Source: Planctomycetota bacterium
GTDB taxonomy: Bacteria; Planctomycetota; MHYJ01; JACQXL01; JAVHLO01
Assembly (NCBI GenBank): GCA_031082105.1
Contig: JAVHLO010000102.1
Span: 1-9,820, forward strand
Reading direction: 5' to 3'
Length of the DNA stretch: 9,820 bases
Shown here: piece after piece, positions 1 through 5,771 of the stretch
Layout of the letters: each line of letters starts with the position of its first letter
Numbering within the stretch: the stretch's first letter is position 1
The notes under the pieces: generated by a model
What the model was told of the DNA's origin: nothing
The model's database searches: none
Seen by the model: the letters and a program-made list of their open reading frames with translations, nothing else
Program-made: the position numbers and the translations under genes

Positions 1-1083
1 GGCCCAGTCGAGCGCGGACCTTCCGCGGACCTGATGCGGACCGCTCTCGAGGTTAAGGAAGGCCGCGCAGGGCTCGATGCAGTCGGGCGATCCCGGGTCT
101 GCAGAGCCTGATCCGGCAGGCTGCCGGACTGCAAGCGCCATGACATGCGTGATCGTCTCAGGGCGAGCCGGAGGAGGCGGGGTACTGTGCCCGGGCTGCA
201 TCCGCCGCGCGTCTTCAAGAGCGGTCCGGTAGGCATTGCGCGCGATGTTGAGCGACTCCTCACCTGCCGTGGAGCCGGCCGCCGCGGCCTCGACCGCGCT
301 CCGCACCGCGGCGGCGGCGAAGTTGACTGTGACTCCGGCCAGAACGGTCCTGATCCTGCCGATCGCAAAGGCTGCGGGAAACTGCGGGCTGGTGTATTTC
401 TGGAAGAAACTGTCCGGACGCGCTGCCAAAAGTCGCGCATGCTCCGTCATGGCCAGCAGGCAATCGGTCCGCGCCCACAACGGGGCATCGTACGGGGGCT
501 GGGCGAGCGCAGCAAGGTCCGCATCCAGTCCGCGCAGCGTCTCCACGGATTTTGCCAGCAGGTTCTCGCGATTGCCTGCGGCGTCAAGAACGGTCAGGAG
601 ATACCGGGACTGCTCGCGGATTTCGGAGTCCGCACTCGACGCGAGTTCATGCGCGTCGATCTCGTAGAGCCTGTAAAGAAGTGCAGCGCGCAGAACCAAA
701 CCGCTGGACAGGCTCGGTCCTTCCGACCCGTCCACGTCCGCGATCGCTTCCAGCGCGAGTGAAAACGGAGGGAGGGCCTCCGGCTTCCGGCCCGACGCGG
801 CCAGTGTGACGGCATCATCTGCGGTTGACCTGACCGAGTCCAATGGTGTGGTGCAGCCGGCAACCGTCGCGAACAGGCAAAGGGACAGAAGGAAACCCGG
901 CAGGATTCCGATTCGCAGCCTCCCGGCAGGAGCGCAATCACGGAACCGCAAGCCACACAGATTGCGCTGATTCCGGCCGCTGCGTGGGAACGGCAAAAGA
1001 CGCGCGAACGCGCGCAACAACCGGCGCTTCGATGGAGGTTCACCGGCTCTCCGGTCACCGCCGATTTCGAGAGAGTCCATCAT
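1..1083 (-). CDS. Putative lipoprotein, alpha-helical, partial (C-terminus beyond left edge)
   Basis: Reading the minus strand, one frame stays open from about 1137 to base 1 with no stop, so this gene is cut by the window edge and at least 361 codons are present. Translation shows a hydrophobic stretch (residues 58-76 counted from ATG 1083) ending in VAGC, a good lipobox with Cys77. A helix-rich, Ala/Leu-rich region follows (for example LVLRAALLYRLYEIDAHEL), resembling TPR-type helical outer-membrane lipoproteins, though I recognise no family. The start is uncertain. ATG 1083 has a GGTGA motif 10 nt upstream and lies 55 nt after the exbD stop, but it gives an unusually long Arg-rich leader before the lipobox. 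TTG 951 would give a normal 32-residue type II signal peptide but has no clear ribosome binding site. GTG 1137 is also in frame. Codon third positions are GC-rich, as in the neighbouring genes. It is probably co-transcribed with exbD. Function unknown. Confidence 0.7.
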   Translation of the reverse strand, partial: MMDSLEIGGDRRAGEPPSKRRLLRAFARLLPFPRSGRNQRNLCGLRFRDCAPAGRLRIGILPGFLLSLCLFATVAGCTTPLDSVRSTADDAVTLAASGRKPEALPPFSLALEAIADVDGSEGPSLSSGLVLRAALLYRLYEIDAHELASSADSEIREQSRYLLTVLDAAGNRENLLAKSVETLRGLDADLAALAQPPYDAPLWARTDCLLAMTEHARLLAARPDSFFQKYTSPQFPAAFAIGRIRTVLAGVTVNFAAAAVRSAVEAAAAGSTAGEESLNIARNAYRTALEDARRMQPGHSTPPPPARPETITHVMALAVRQPAGSGSADPGSPDCIEPCAAFLNLESGPHQVRGRSALDWA

Positions 1084-1138
1084 GAAGGTCGTTTCACCGA
1101 GGGAGTCCGAGATTGCCGCGCAATCCAGATCGGCCACG

Positions 1139-1543
1139 TCAGTTCGGGGTCTTCTTTTCGAGCGTGCGCAGGTTTATCTGGAGGACACCCGCCTCTATGC
1201 AGGCGTCGCGGACCTGGAGGACGACGCCGATTGACGCCTTCTTGTCCGAGTGTATCGTGACGGTGCCGTCGTCCGCGAGCCGGCCCTTGAGAGCCGTCGC
1301 GAGGTCCTCTGGTGTCGTCTCGCGACCCTCGAAGAGTATGGAATCCGTCTCGAGGATGAAGACCTCAACTTTCCCCGGCATGATCGCGGACGGTCGGTGG
1401 GTCTCCGGGAGCTTGAGCGGCACCCCGGCCTGGGCGACAAACGGGGAAGTGAGCATGAAGAATATCAGCAGGTTGAAGACGACGTCGACAACCGGGGTGA
1501 GATCCATGCCGCGTTCGAGTGCAAGGCTACGCTTGAACCGCAT
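1139..1543 (-). CDS. exbD: ExbD/TolR family biopolymer transport protein
   Basis: This is a 134-residue protein, the usual ExbD/TolR length. A short basic cytoplasmic N-terminus (MRFKRSLALERG) precedes the single transmembrane helix DLTPVVDVVFNLLIFFM at about residues 14-30. The membrane Asp20 matches the proton-pathway aspartate conserved in ExbD, TolR and MotB relatives. The remainder is the periplasmic domain, which includes an ALKGRLADDG segment and a C-terminal amphipathic helix. In the family, ExbD works with an ExbB/TolQ pentamer to couple the proton gradient to outer-membrane transport or envelope constriction. No exbB/tolQ is visible in this window. I chose ATG 1543; an in-frame TTG at 1549 is possible. 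Neither start has a recognisable Shine-Dalgarno sequence, and a long repeat hairpin ends 11 nt upstream. The putative lipoprotein gene follows 55 nt downstream. Confidence 0.93.
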   Translation of the reverse strand: MRFKRSLALERGMDLTPVVDVVFNLLIFFMLTSPFVAQAGVPLKLPETHRPSAIMPGKVEVFILETDSILFEGRETTPEDLATALKGRLADDGTVTIHSDKKASIGVVLQVRDACIEAGVLQINLRTLEKKTPN

Positions 1544-1554
1544 AGTCAACAGAT

Positions 1555-1659
1555 GATCAGGAGATCAGGGAATCAGGAGATCAGGGAATCAAGAAACCAA
1601 GATGTCGCAGGATCAGGGCTTTCTGATCTCCTGATCCCCTGATCCTCTGATCGCCTGAT
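1555..1659. repeat. Inverted-repeat element A, arms built of 8-bp units (GATCAGGG-like)
   Basis: The left arm (1555-1590) reads as consecutive 8-bp units GATCAGGA, GATCAGGG, AATCAGGA, GATCAGGG, then AATC. The right arm (1623-1659) is the imperfect reverse complement, made of CTGATC-type units. The spacer (1591-1622) carries another GATCAGGG. The element fills almost all of the gap between gspF and exbD and could fold into a stem of about 30 bp in the leftward transcript. It has no protein-coding character and no transposase. Confidence 0.85.
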
Positions 1660-1669
1660 GTTCTGCCGC

Positions 1670-2905
1670 CTACGTCATGCCCTTGATCAGGTCGATGAGG
1701 GGCAGGAAGAGCGCAACGACGATGAAGCCGACCGTGGCGCCGAGTCCGATGATCATGATGGGTTCCATCACGCTCATCAGCGCGCCAACGGCCGCATCCA
1801 CTTCCGAGTCGTAGTTGTCGGCGACCTTGACAAGCATCTTGTCCAGTTCTCCGGTCTCTTCGCCGACGTCGATCATGTTGATCACGATGTCGTCGAACAC
1901 GCCGGTCTGGGCCAGCGGCTCCGCGATGCTCTCGCCTTCACGAATGCTGTCGTGTACGTTTTGTATGGCGTTTGAGATGACCTCGTTTCCTATGGCGTTC
2001 TTCACGATGGCAAGCGCCTCAAGGATCGGCACGCCGGAGGTAATCAGTGTACCGAGCGTTCGCGTGAAGCGCGAGATGACCGCCTTTCGTATGATCGTGC
2101 CGAAAAGCGGCATGTGGAGCTTGACCTTGTCTATCATCAGTCTGCCCGCCTTGTTCCGCGCAGTCATTCTGAGTGCGAAGACAAAGGCGATCGGAATGCC
2201 GGGGATGAGGTACCAGAAAGTTGCGACCAGCTCGCTGATGTCGAGCAGGATCGCGGTGACTGCCGGCAGCGTCTGGTTTAGGTCGTTGAACACCTTCTTG
2301 AACGACGGAATGACGAAGACCATGATGCCGGCCACGATGCCGACCGCCACGGTCATGACCGCGATGGGGTATATGGATGCGCCGATGACCTTTCGTTTGA
2401 GGGCCTGAGCCTTTTCCATGAACTGGGCAAGTCTCTGCAGGATCGTGTCGAGCACGCCGCCCGCCTCGCCTGCCTTGATCATGTTGACGTACAGCTTGTC
2501 AAACGCCTTGGGATGCCGTCCCATTGCTTCCGACAGTGAGCTACCGCCCTCAACATCTTCCGTCACCTGGCCTAGTACGTTCTTGAGGAGACAAGGCTTC
2601 ATCTGACCTTCGAGAATCTTGAGGCTTCGCACGATCGGGAGACCTGCGTCCTGCAGGATCGAGAGCTGCGTGGTGAACTGCGTGATCTGTCTTGCGCTCA
2701 CGCCGCCCAGCACGAAGCCGAGGCTCTTCCTGCCCGGTCTACGCGCTGCGCCGCCGGCCGTTGCGGCCGGCTTCTCCTTCACGTTCGTCGGGAAGTAGCC
2801 CAGCTTGTGGACCCGGCTGATCGCGTCCTGCGAGGAGACGGCCTCGATCTCCGACTTTACCCGCTTGCCCCGGCTGTCCACGGCTTCGTAGGTGTAGACG
2901 GTCAT
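1670..2905 (-). CDS. gspF: GspF/PilC family inner-membrane protein of type II secretion / type IV pilus systems
   Basis: This 411-residue protein has the usual GspF/PilC length and layout. The N-terminal region MTVYTYEAVDSRGK is typical of the family. The first T2SF domain is at about residues 72-195 (ITQFTTQLSILQDAGLPI) and the second at about 278-398 (FTRTLGTLITSGVPILEAL). Membrane helices lie near 176-200, 227-247 and 380-405, and the family signature GEETG is at 348-352. The family forms the inner-membrane platform that works with the assembly ATPase to build pseudopili or pili. The start at 2905 is preceded by AGGAGG with about 9 nt spacing, which decides against an upstream in-frame start at 2962. 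No gspE/pilB ATPase or complete pilin gene lies nearby, so the rest of the machine must be elsewhere. The only pseudopilin-like sequence nearby is the domain fused to the anti-sigma protein upstream. Whether it serves secretion or pili cannot be decided here. Confidence 0.93.
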   Translation of the reverse strand: MTVYTYEAVDSRGKRVKSEIEAVSSQDAISRVHKLGYFPTNVKEKPAATAGGAARRPGRKSLGFVLGGVSARQITQFTTQLSILQDAGLPIVRSLKILEGQMKPCLLKNVLGQVTEDVEGGSSLSEAMGRHPKAFDKLYVNMIKAGEAGGVLDTILQRLAQFMEKAQALKRKVIGASIYPIAVMTVAVGIVAGIMVFVIPSFKKVFNDLNQTLPAVTAILLDISELVATFWYLIPGIPIAFVFALRMTARNKAGRLMIDKVKLHMPLFGTIIRKAVISRFTRTLGTLITSGVPILEALAIVKNAIGNEVISNAIQNVHDSIREGESIAEPLAQTGVFDDIVINMIDVGEETGELDKMLVKVADNYDSEVDAAVGALMSVMEPIMIIGLGATVGFIVVALFLPLIDLIKGMT

Positions 2906-2985
2906 GGTGCATGCCCTCCTTGTGAACGGTTTTTGGAGCGAGGCGCAGGCCGCCCGGCCCAAGGTCCGACAAGACGGTCACTTTT

Positions 2986-3087
2986 CATTGTTCATTTGAC
3001 ATTGGTCATTTCTCATTGGCAGCTGGCCTGGACGCGCTGCTGTTGCTCAATGCAAGATGACAAATGATCAATGGCAAATGGTCAATA
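2986..3087. repeat. Inverted-repeat element B, arms built of 7-bp units (CATTTGT/CATTGGT)
   Basis: The left arm (2986-3019) is five 7-bp units: CATTGTT, CATTTGA, CATTGGT, CATTTCT, CATTGGC. The right arm (3047-3087), read on the other strand, gives about six units such as CATTTGC, CATTGAT and CATTTGT in the same register. The spacer (3020-3046) is ordinary GC-rich DNA. The element is strikingly AT-rich against the local background. It sits between the anti-sigma gene and gspF, ending about 80 nt upstream of the gspF start. Confidence 0.85.
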
Positions 3088-3100
3088 ACACGAGAGCGCA

Positions 3101-3114
3101 CGTCTGCGAAGACG
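3101..3114. other. Small stem-loop downstream of the anti-sigma gene
   Basis: CGTCT, a GCGA loop and AGACG form a perfect 5-bp stem, with flanking GAG/CTC able to extend it across a bulge. It lies 17 nt past the anti-sigma stop codon. No T-run follows in the leftward direction, so I do not call it an intrinsic terminator. Confidence 0.4.
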
Positions 3115-3131
3115 CTCGCGGACAATGACGG

Positions 3132-3764
3132 CTAGTCTCTCTCCCAGTTCAATATGTCATCCTGCTGTCCCTTGTCGTTCCGGCCGTTGCTGCCGGTCGA
3201 GTAGAGGTCGAAGAGCCCGCGATTATGAACGCCGGGACAGACGTAGACGTACGGGTTCCCCCAGAAGTCCAGTATCCGTTCGGACGCATCGACCTCGAAC
3301 TTGCCGAGATCAAGATAATGCTTCGCCGCCGGGCATGCGAGGATGAAACGCCACGCCTCGTCGAGAGAGGCGGGGTACGTTCCGTGCTCGTTCCGGCTGC
3401 ACTGGATCGCCTTGTCGAGCAGCACGAGCCGTCTCTTGGCAAGGCGATCGATGGCCATGTTGTGCGCGAGGAAGATCAGGAACCCGCTGAAGAAGAGGAA
3501 GAGCGCGCCCGCGGCGAAGAAGAGCGCCCGCGCGGTCCTGCGCTGCCGCTTCACGCGCTCGAAGACCTTCGCGGAGAATTCCTCCGGCGGCTCGATGGCG
3601 CGCCAGGCGTCGAGGAACGACATCCGCTTCCTTATGGCGTCAAGCCTCTTCCTGCACCGGTCGCATTCGGCGAGATGCTTCCTGATCGCCGCCATCTCGC
3701 CGTTTTCGAGGCTCTCGAAGAGGTAGGCGCACAGCTTGTCGTCGGTCGAGGTCGTGCATTCCAT
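3132..3764 (-). CDS. Putative anti-sigma factor with zinc finger, one membrane helix and C-terminal GspG-like pseudopilin domain
   Basis: This 210-residue protein has three parts. Residues 1-47 carry a zinc-binding anti-sigma motif, H30-x3-C34-x2-C37 (HLAECDRC), with Cys3 or Cys12 as a possible fourth ligand. This is the arrangement of ZAS proteins that bind ECF sigma factors in the cytoplasm. Residues 80-100 are one hydrophobic helix preceded by a basic stretch. Residues about 104-207 resemble GspG major pseudopilins: a helix with NEHGTYPASLDEAW, then ILDFWGNPYVYVCPGVHN, FDLYSTGSNG and a terminal DDILNW. These match the conserved WGNPY, PG, DLYS-G-G and DI-NW features of the T2SSG domain. 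The start ATG has AGGAGA 8 nt upstream. The gene follows the sigma gene after 53 nt, so the pair is probably one operon. There is no N-terminal prepilin cleavage site, so it should not be an ordinary pilin. The sensing role of the outer domain is inference. Confidence 0.87.
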   Translation of the reverse strand: MECTTSTDDKLCAYLFESLENGEMAAIRKHLAECDRCRKRLDAIRKRMSFLDAWRAIEPPEEFSAKVFERVKRQRRTARALFFAAGALFLFFSGFLIFLAHNMAIDRLAKRRLVLLDKAIQCSRNEHGTYPASLDEAWRFILACPAAKHYLDLGKFEVDASERILDFWGNPYVYVCPGVHNRGLFDLYSTGSNGRNDKGQQDDILNWERD

Positions 3765-3818
3765 GGCGACTTTCTCCTATGACCGGTGTTCAGATCTCTC
3801 AGACTCAGGATTCCAGTC

Positions 3819-4370
3819 TCACTGTCCTTCCTCAGACGGCAGGCGCTCGCGCAGGCTCTTGAGCGCGTAGAACATCCGCGACTTCGCAGTGCCGACGGTA
3901 CATCCGACAATCGCCGCGATCTCGTCGTAGCCGAACCCCTGGTATGCGCGGAGGACGAGCACCTCGCGATGTTCCGCCGAGAGCGATTCCACTGCGGCCC
4001 GGACCCTGTCTTCGATCTCGCGGGTCTGTGCGGCCTTGTCCGGCGTCTGGGCTGCCGTGGCCGCGCCGGCGGCGGCGGTCAGCGGGAGCTCCGTCGAACG
4101 CCTTCGTCGTTCCCGGAGCCGGTTCCGGCACAGGTTCGCGGCGATAGTGTATAGCCATGTCTTGAATTTCCGCGCGGGGTCGAAGGTCTTCGCGTGGCGC
4201 GCGACCCGGACAAAGGCATCGAGGCAGACCTCCTCGGCGGCCTCGCGGCTCCCAATGAATCGATAGGCGAAACCGGCGAGCGCCTGCTGGTACCGCGCCA
4301 TCAGGAGCTTCAAGGCGTAGTCGTTGCCGACCACGAATTCCGCCAGCAGATGTTCATCCGATTTGTCCAT
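3819..4370 (-). CDS. RNA polymerase sigma factor, ECF (sigma-70 family, RpoE-like)
   Basis: This 183-residue protein has the two-domain size of ECF sigma factors. Region 2 is at about residues 20-88 (LMARYQQALAGFAYRFIG, EEVCLDAFVRVARHA, then FDPARKFKTWLYTIAANLCR), which covers core binding and -10 recognition. A variable Ala-rich linker (about 98-115) leads to region 4 at about 123-177, with LSAEHREVLVLRAYQGFGYDE and the helix-turn-helix IAAIVGCTVGTAKSRMF for -35 recognition. I chose ATG 4370 (MDKSDEHLLAEF) because homology begins there; the longer open frame to 4523 translates upstream repeat and promoter DNA. Only a weak GGTGG precedes the start. The next gene encodes a zinc-finger anti-sigma protein, the normal partner arrangement. 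The regulon cannot be read from this window. Confidence 0.94.
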   Translation of the reverse strand: MDKSDEHLLAEFVVGNDYALKLLMARYQQALAGFAYRFIGSREAAEEVCLDAFVRVARHAKTFDPARKFKTWLYTIAANLCRNRLRERRRRSTELPLTAAAGAATAAQTPDKAAQTREIEDRVRAAVESLSAEHREVLVLRAYQGFGYDEIAAIVGCTVGTAKSRMFYALKSLRERLPSEEGQ

Positions 4371-4386
4371 CGTCCACCGCCACAAT

Positions 4387-4417
4387 GTTATACCCGCGAA
4401 GCGCGCGGTTGGTTCAA
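4387..4417 (-). promoter_or_regulatory. Candidate promoter for the sigma/anti-sigma operon
   Basis: On the minus strand TTGAAC (4417-4412) and TATAAC (4392-4387) are separated by 19 bp, slightly longer than ideal. A start site near 4380 would leave only about 10 nt of leader, making the message nearly leaderless. The GAACC within the -35 also resembles ECF-type -35 elements, so autoregulation is possible but unproven. Confidence 0.4.
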
Positions 4418-4430
4418 GACGCGAGCGCTG

Positions 4431-4464
4431 GAATCCTGAGTCTACACGATTCCGAACAGGATTC
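4431..4464. promoter_or_regulatory. Inverted repeat GAATCCTG/CAGGATTC upstream of the sigma promoter
   Basis: GAATCCTG at 4431-4438 is the exact reverse complement of CAGGATTC at 4457-4464, with an 18-nt spacer. It lies 14 bp upstream of the candidate -35, where an activator or repressor could bind. It could equally be a relic of a palindromic repeat, since the spacer contains GATTCCGAAC, which also occurs near 5724. Confidence 0.3.
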
Positions 4465-4496
4465 AAGATCCTGGCGCACGTGTCCGCATTCCTTTT

Positions 4497-4646
4497 AAGC
4501 CACAGAAGCACACGGAAGAACACAGAAGGACACAGAAGAGAAGTGAAGTGATTTCAGGAGACTCGGTCGGCAGTCTTCGTGAGCCTTTTGGGTCCCTTGC
4601 GCTTTTCATTTCGTTTCTGTGTATCTCCGTGTGTTTCTGTGGCTTC
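4497..4646. repeat. Inverted-repeat element C, arms built of 10-bp units (CACAGAAGCA-like)
   Basis: The left arm (4497-4540) contains four exact-length 10-bp units from 4501: CACAGAAGCA, CACGGAAGAA, CACAGAAGGA, CACAGAAGAG. The right arm (4612-4646), read on the other strand, gives CACAGAAACA, CACGGAGATA and CACAGAAACG. Both arms are bordered by AAGC, and the stem can reach about 30 bp. The spacer of about 70 nt holds no recognisable gene. The element occupies most of the 371-bp gap between the PIG-L and sigma genes. Apart from it and the promoter/dyad region near 4387-4464, I see nothing else in that gap. Confidence 0.85.
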
Positions 4647-4741
4647 CAACAATGTGCTCGAGTTGAAGTCTTGCCTCGCAGTGGCGCAATGAAATGGGAG
4701 CACGCAGTTCTGAGGGGATTCGCGGACGCGTGCGCCAAGCG

Positions 4742-5452
4742 CTACAGCACCGCCCGCAGGCTCTCGTAGGCCTCGGCGGCCTCGACGGAGATCTCGCGGC
4801 CGCGCGACTCGGCGAGCAGGCGGAGCGCATCGACCGCCCCCTGGTGCGGGGACGGGCGAAGCTGCGACTTGTGGCAGGCGAACGCCTGAAGCTTCTTCTG
4901 GAGATGGATGCCGGAGATGTCGACGTAGAAGTTCGGAAAGAACCGTTCCTTCCCCCACGCCAATTGCGGCGCGTCCGCGACCAGCACGAGGCGCTGGAAT
5001 GCCTTCAGCTTCGCCAGGTGCGGCCTGCACGCGGTCATTCCCGCCTTGAAGACCGCCTCGTGGTCCTGGTTGAAACTCGGCGCCGGCAGGACCATGATCG
5101 TCGGCTTCGTCTTCTCCGTCGCAAGCCTCGACCCGCTCTCGATGAGGTTCACCAGGTCGCGGCGCGGGAGCGTGTCAAGCCTCATGTGAAGGTTGCTGTC
5201 GGTCATCACGATGTCGAAGTCGTCCGCGCCGAGCGTCTTCATGGCCGCGGCGAGTTCATTGGCCCGTTGGCTGCCGTGCACCCGCTGTCTCGTGCCGGTG
5301 AAATGGTCGAGGTCGCCGACCGACATCACCATCACAAATGCCTTGCCGCCGTCGGCCTTGACGCGCGATATCAGTCCGCCCGCGCCGGCGGTCTCGTCGT
5401 CCGCGTGCGGGGCGATCACGAGGAGCCGCTCGTGTCTGAGGTTCATTGTCAT
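4742..5452 (-). CDS. PIG-L/LmbE family zinc-dependent deacetylase
   Basis: This 236-residue protein fits the PIG-L family, whose members remove acyl groups from N-acetylglucosamine-type substrates. The N-terminal strand RLLVIAPHADDE carries the metal-binding motif: His16, Asp18 and Asp19, with Ala17 where the usual motif has Pro. A second metal ligand is probably His131 in NQDHEAV, which replaces the more common HPDH. The end is also typical: AFACHKSQLRP near 191-200 and VEAAEAYESLR near 223-233. The substrate cannot be told from sequence; the family includes bacillithiol/mycothiol, glycan and antibiotic enzymes, and no pathway partners are adjacent. No signal peptide is visible, so it is probably cytoplasmic. 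Start ATG 5452 has a weak GTGAG about 8 nt upstream; ATG 5446 is an alternative. Repeat elements lie on both sides. Confidence 0.92.
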   Translation of the reverse strand: MTMNLRHERLLVIAPHADDETAGAGGLISRVKADGGKAFVMVMSVGDLDHFTGTRQRVHGSQRANELAAAMKTLGADDFDIVMTDSNLHMRLDTLPRRDLVNLIESGSRLATEKTKPTIMVLPAPSFNQDHEAVFKAGMTACRPHLAKLKAFQRLVLVADAPQLAWGKERFFPNFYVDISGIHLQKKLQAFACHKSQLRPSPHQGAVDALRLLAESRGREISVEAAEAYESLRAVL

Positions 5453-5571
5453 GGTGTCAACTCACTTGATATCGAAAGAAAGCTGCCTTGCGTGCCATGC
5501 TTCGACCGCAGCGGGGCATCTCCTCATCCTGTTCAACCATCCCGCAAGATCTTGTTTCTTCGGCAAGATTT

Positions 5572-5685
5572 GTGGCCACAGAGACACGGAGACACAGAGA
5601 AATCTCCAGGATGATGACGCCACTCTCAGCTCCAATGTCTGCGCCTCCGTGTCTCCGTGTCTCTGTGTCTCTGTGGCTCTGTGGC
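5572..5685. repeat. Inverted-repeat element D, arms built of 8-bp units (CACAGAGA-like)
   Basis: The left arm (5572-5601) contains CACAGAGA, CACGGAGA, CACAGAGA. The right arm (5644-5685), read on the other strand, gives five units: CACAGAGC, CACAGAGA, CACAGAGA, CACGGAGA, CACGGAGG. The spacer is 5602-5643. Its unit resembles that of element C but has an 8-bp rather than a 10-bp period. It lies in the 319-bp gap between the WD40/HEAT gene and the PIG-L gene. The rest of that gap shows no gene. Confidence 0.85.
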
Positions 5686-5729
5686 TGTTCTTGTTGCGGC
5701 TCTGCCGCACTGCGGACAAGGAGATTCCG

Positions 5730-5748
5730 AACCGAGTTCAGAGTGACA
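5730..5748 (-). repeat. GTCA(T/C)TC-headed small repeat, copy near 5740
   Basis: On the minus strand this reads TGTCACTCTGAACTCGGTT and continues into CGGAATCT. It matches the sequence at 9774-9792 at 17 of 19 positions. The core GAAC-TCG-GTTC is a short palindrome. It lies 24 nt past the stop of the WD40/HEAT gene in the direction of transcription. Confidence 0.6.
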
Positions 5749-5771
5749 AAACAGGTCCCTCATTGGAACCG

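Noticed and set aside
145..762. Plus-strand open frames of 205 and 143 codons over the left end
   Set aside because: They overlap the minus-strand lipoprotein frame, which has a lipobox, sensible amino-acid composition and GC-rich third positions. The plus-strand products are Arg-rich and resemble no family.
594..1058. Minus-strand 154-codon open frame
   Set aside because: It is a different frame from the lipoprotein, Cys/Arg/Ser-rich, and overlaps that better-supported frame.
1000..1083. Twin-arginine signal (SKRRLLRAF) in the long N-terminus of the lipoprotein frame
   Set aside because: The Arg pair is followed by more charged residues rather than directly by a hydrophobic segment, so it does not fit a Tat signal.
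4694..5614. Plus-strand 306-codon open frame opposite the PIG-L gene
   Set aside because: The minus strand encodes a clear PIG-L protein with metal-binding motifs; this frame is its GC-rich shadow.
1555..5685. CRISPR array as an explanation for the spaced repeats
   Set aside because: The units are 7-10 bp, directly tandem without unique spacers, arranged as inverted arms, and no cas genes are present.
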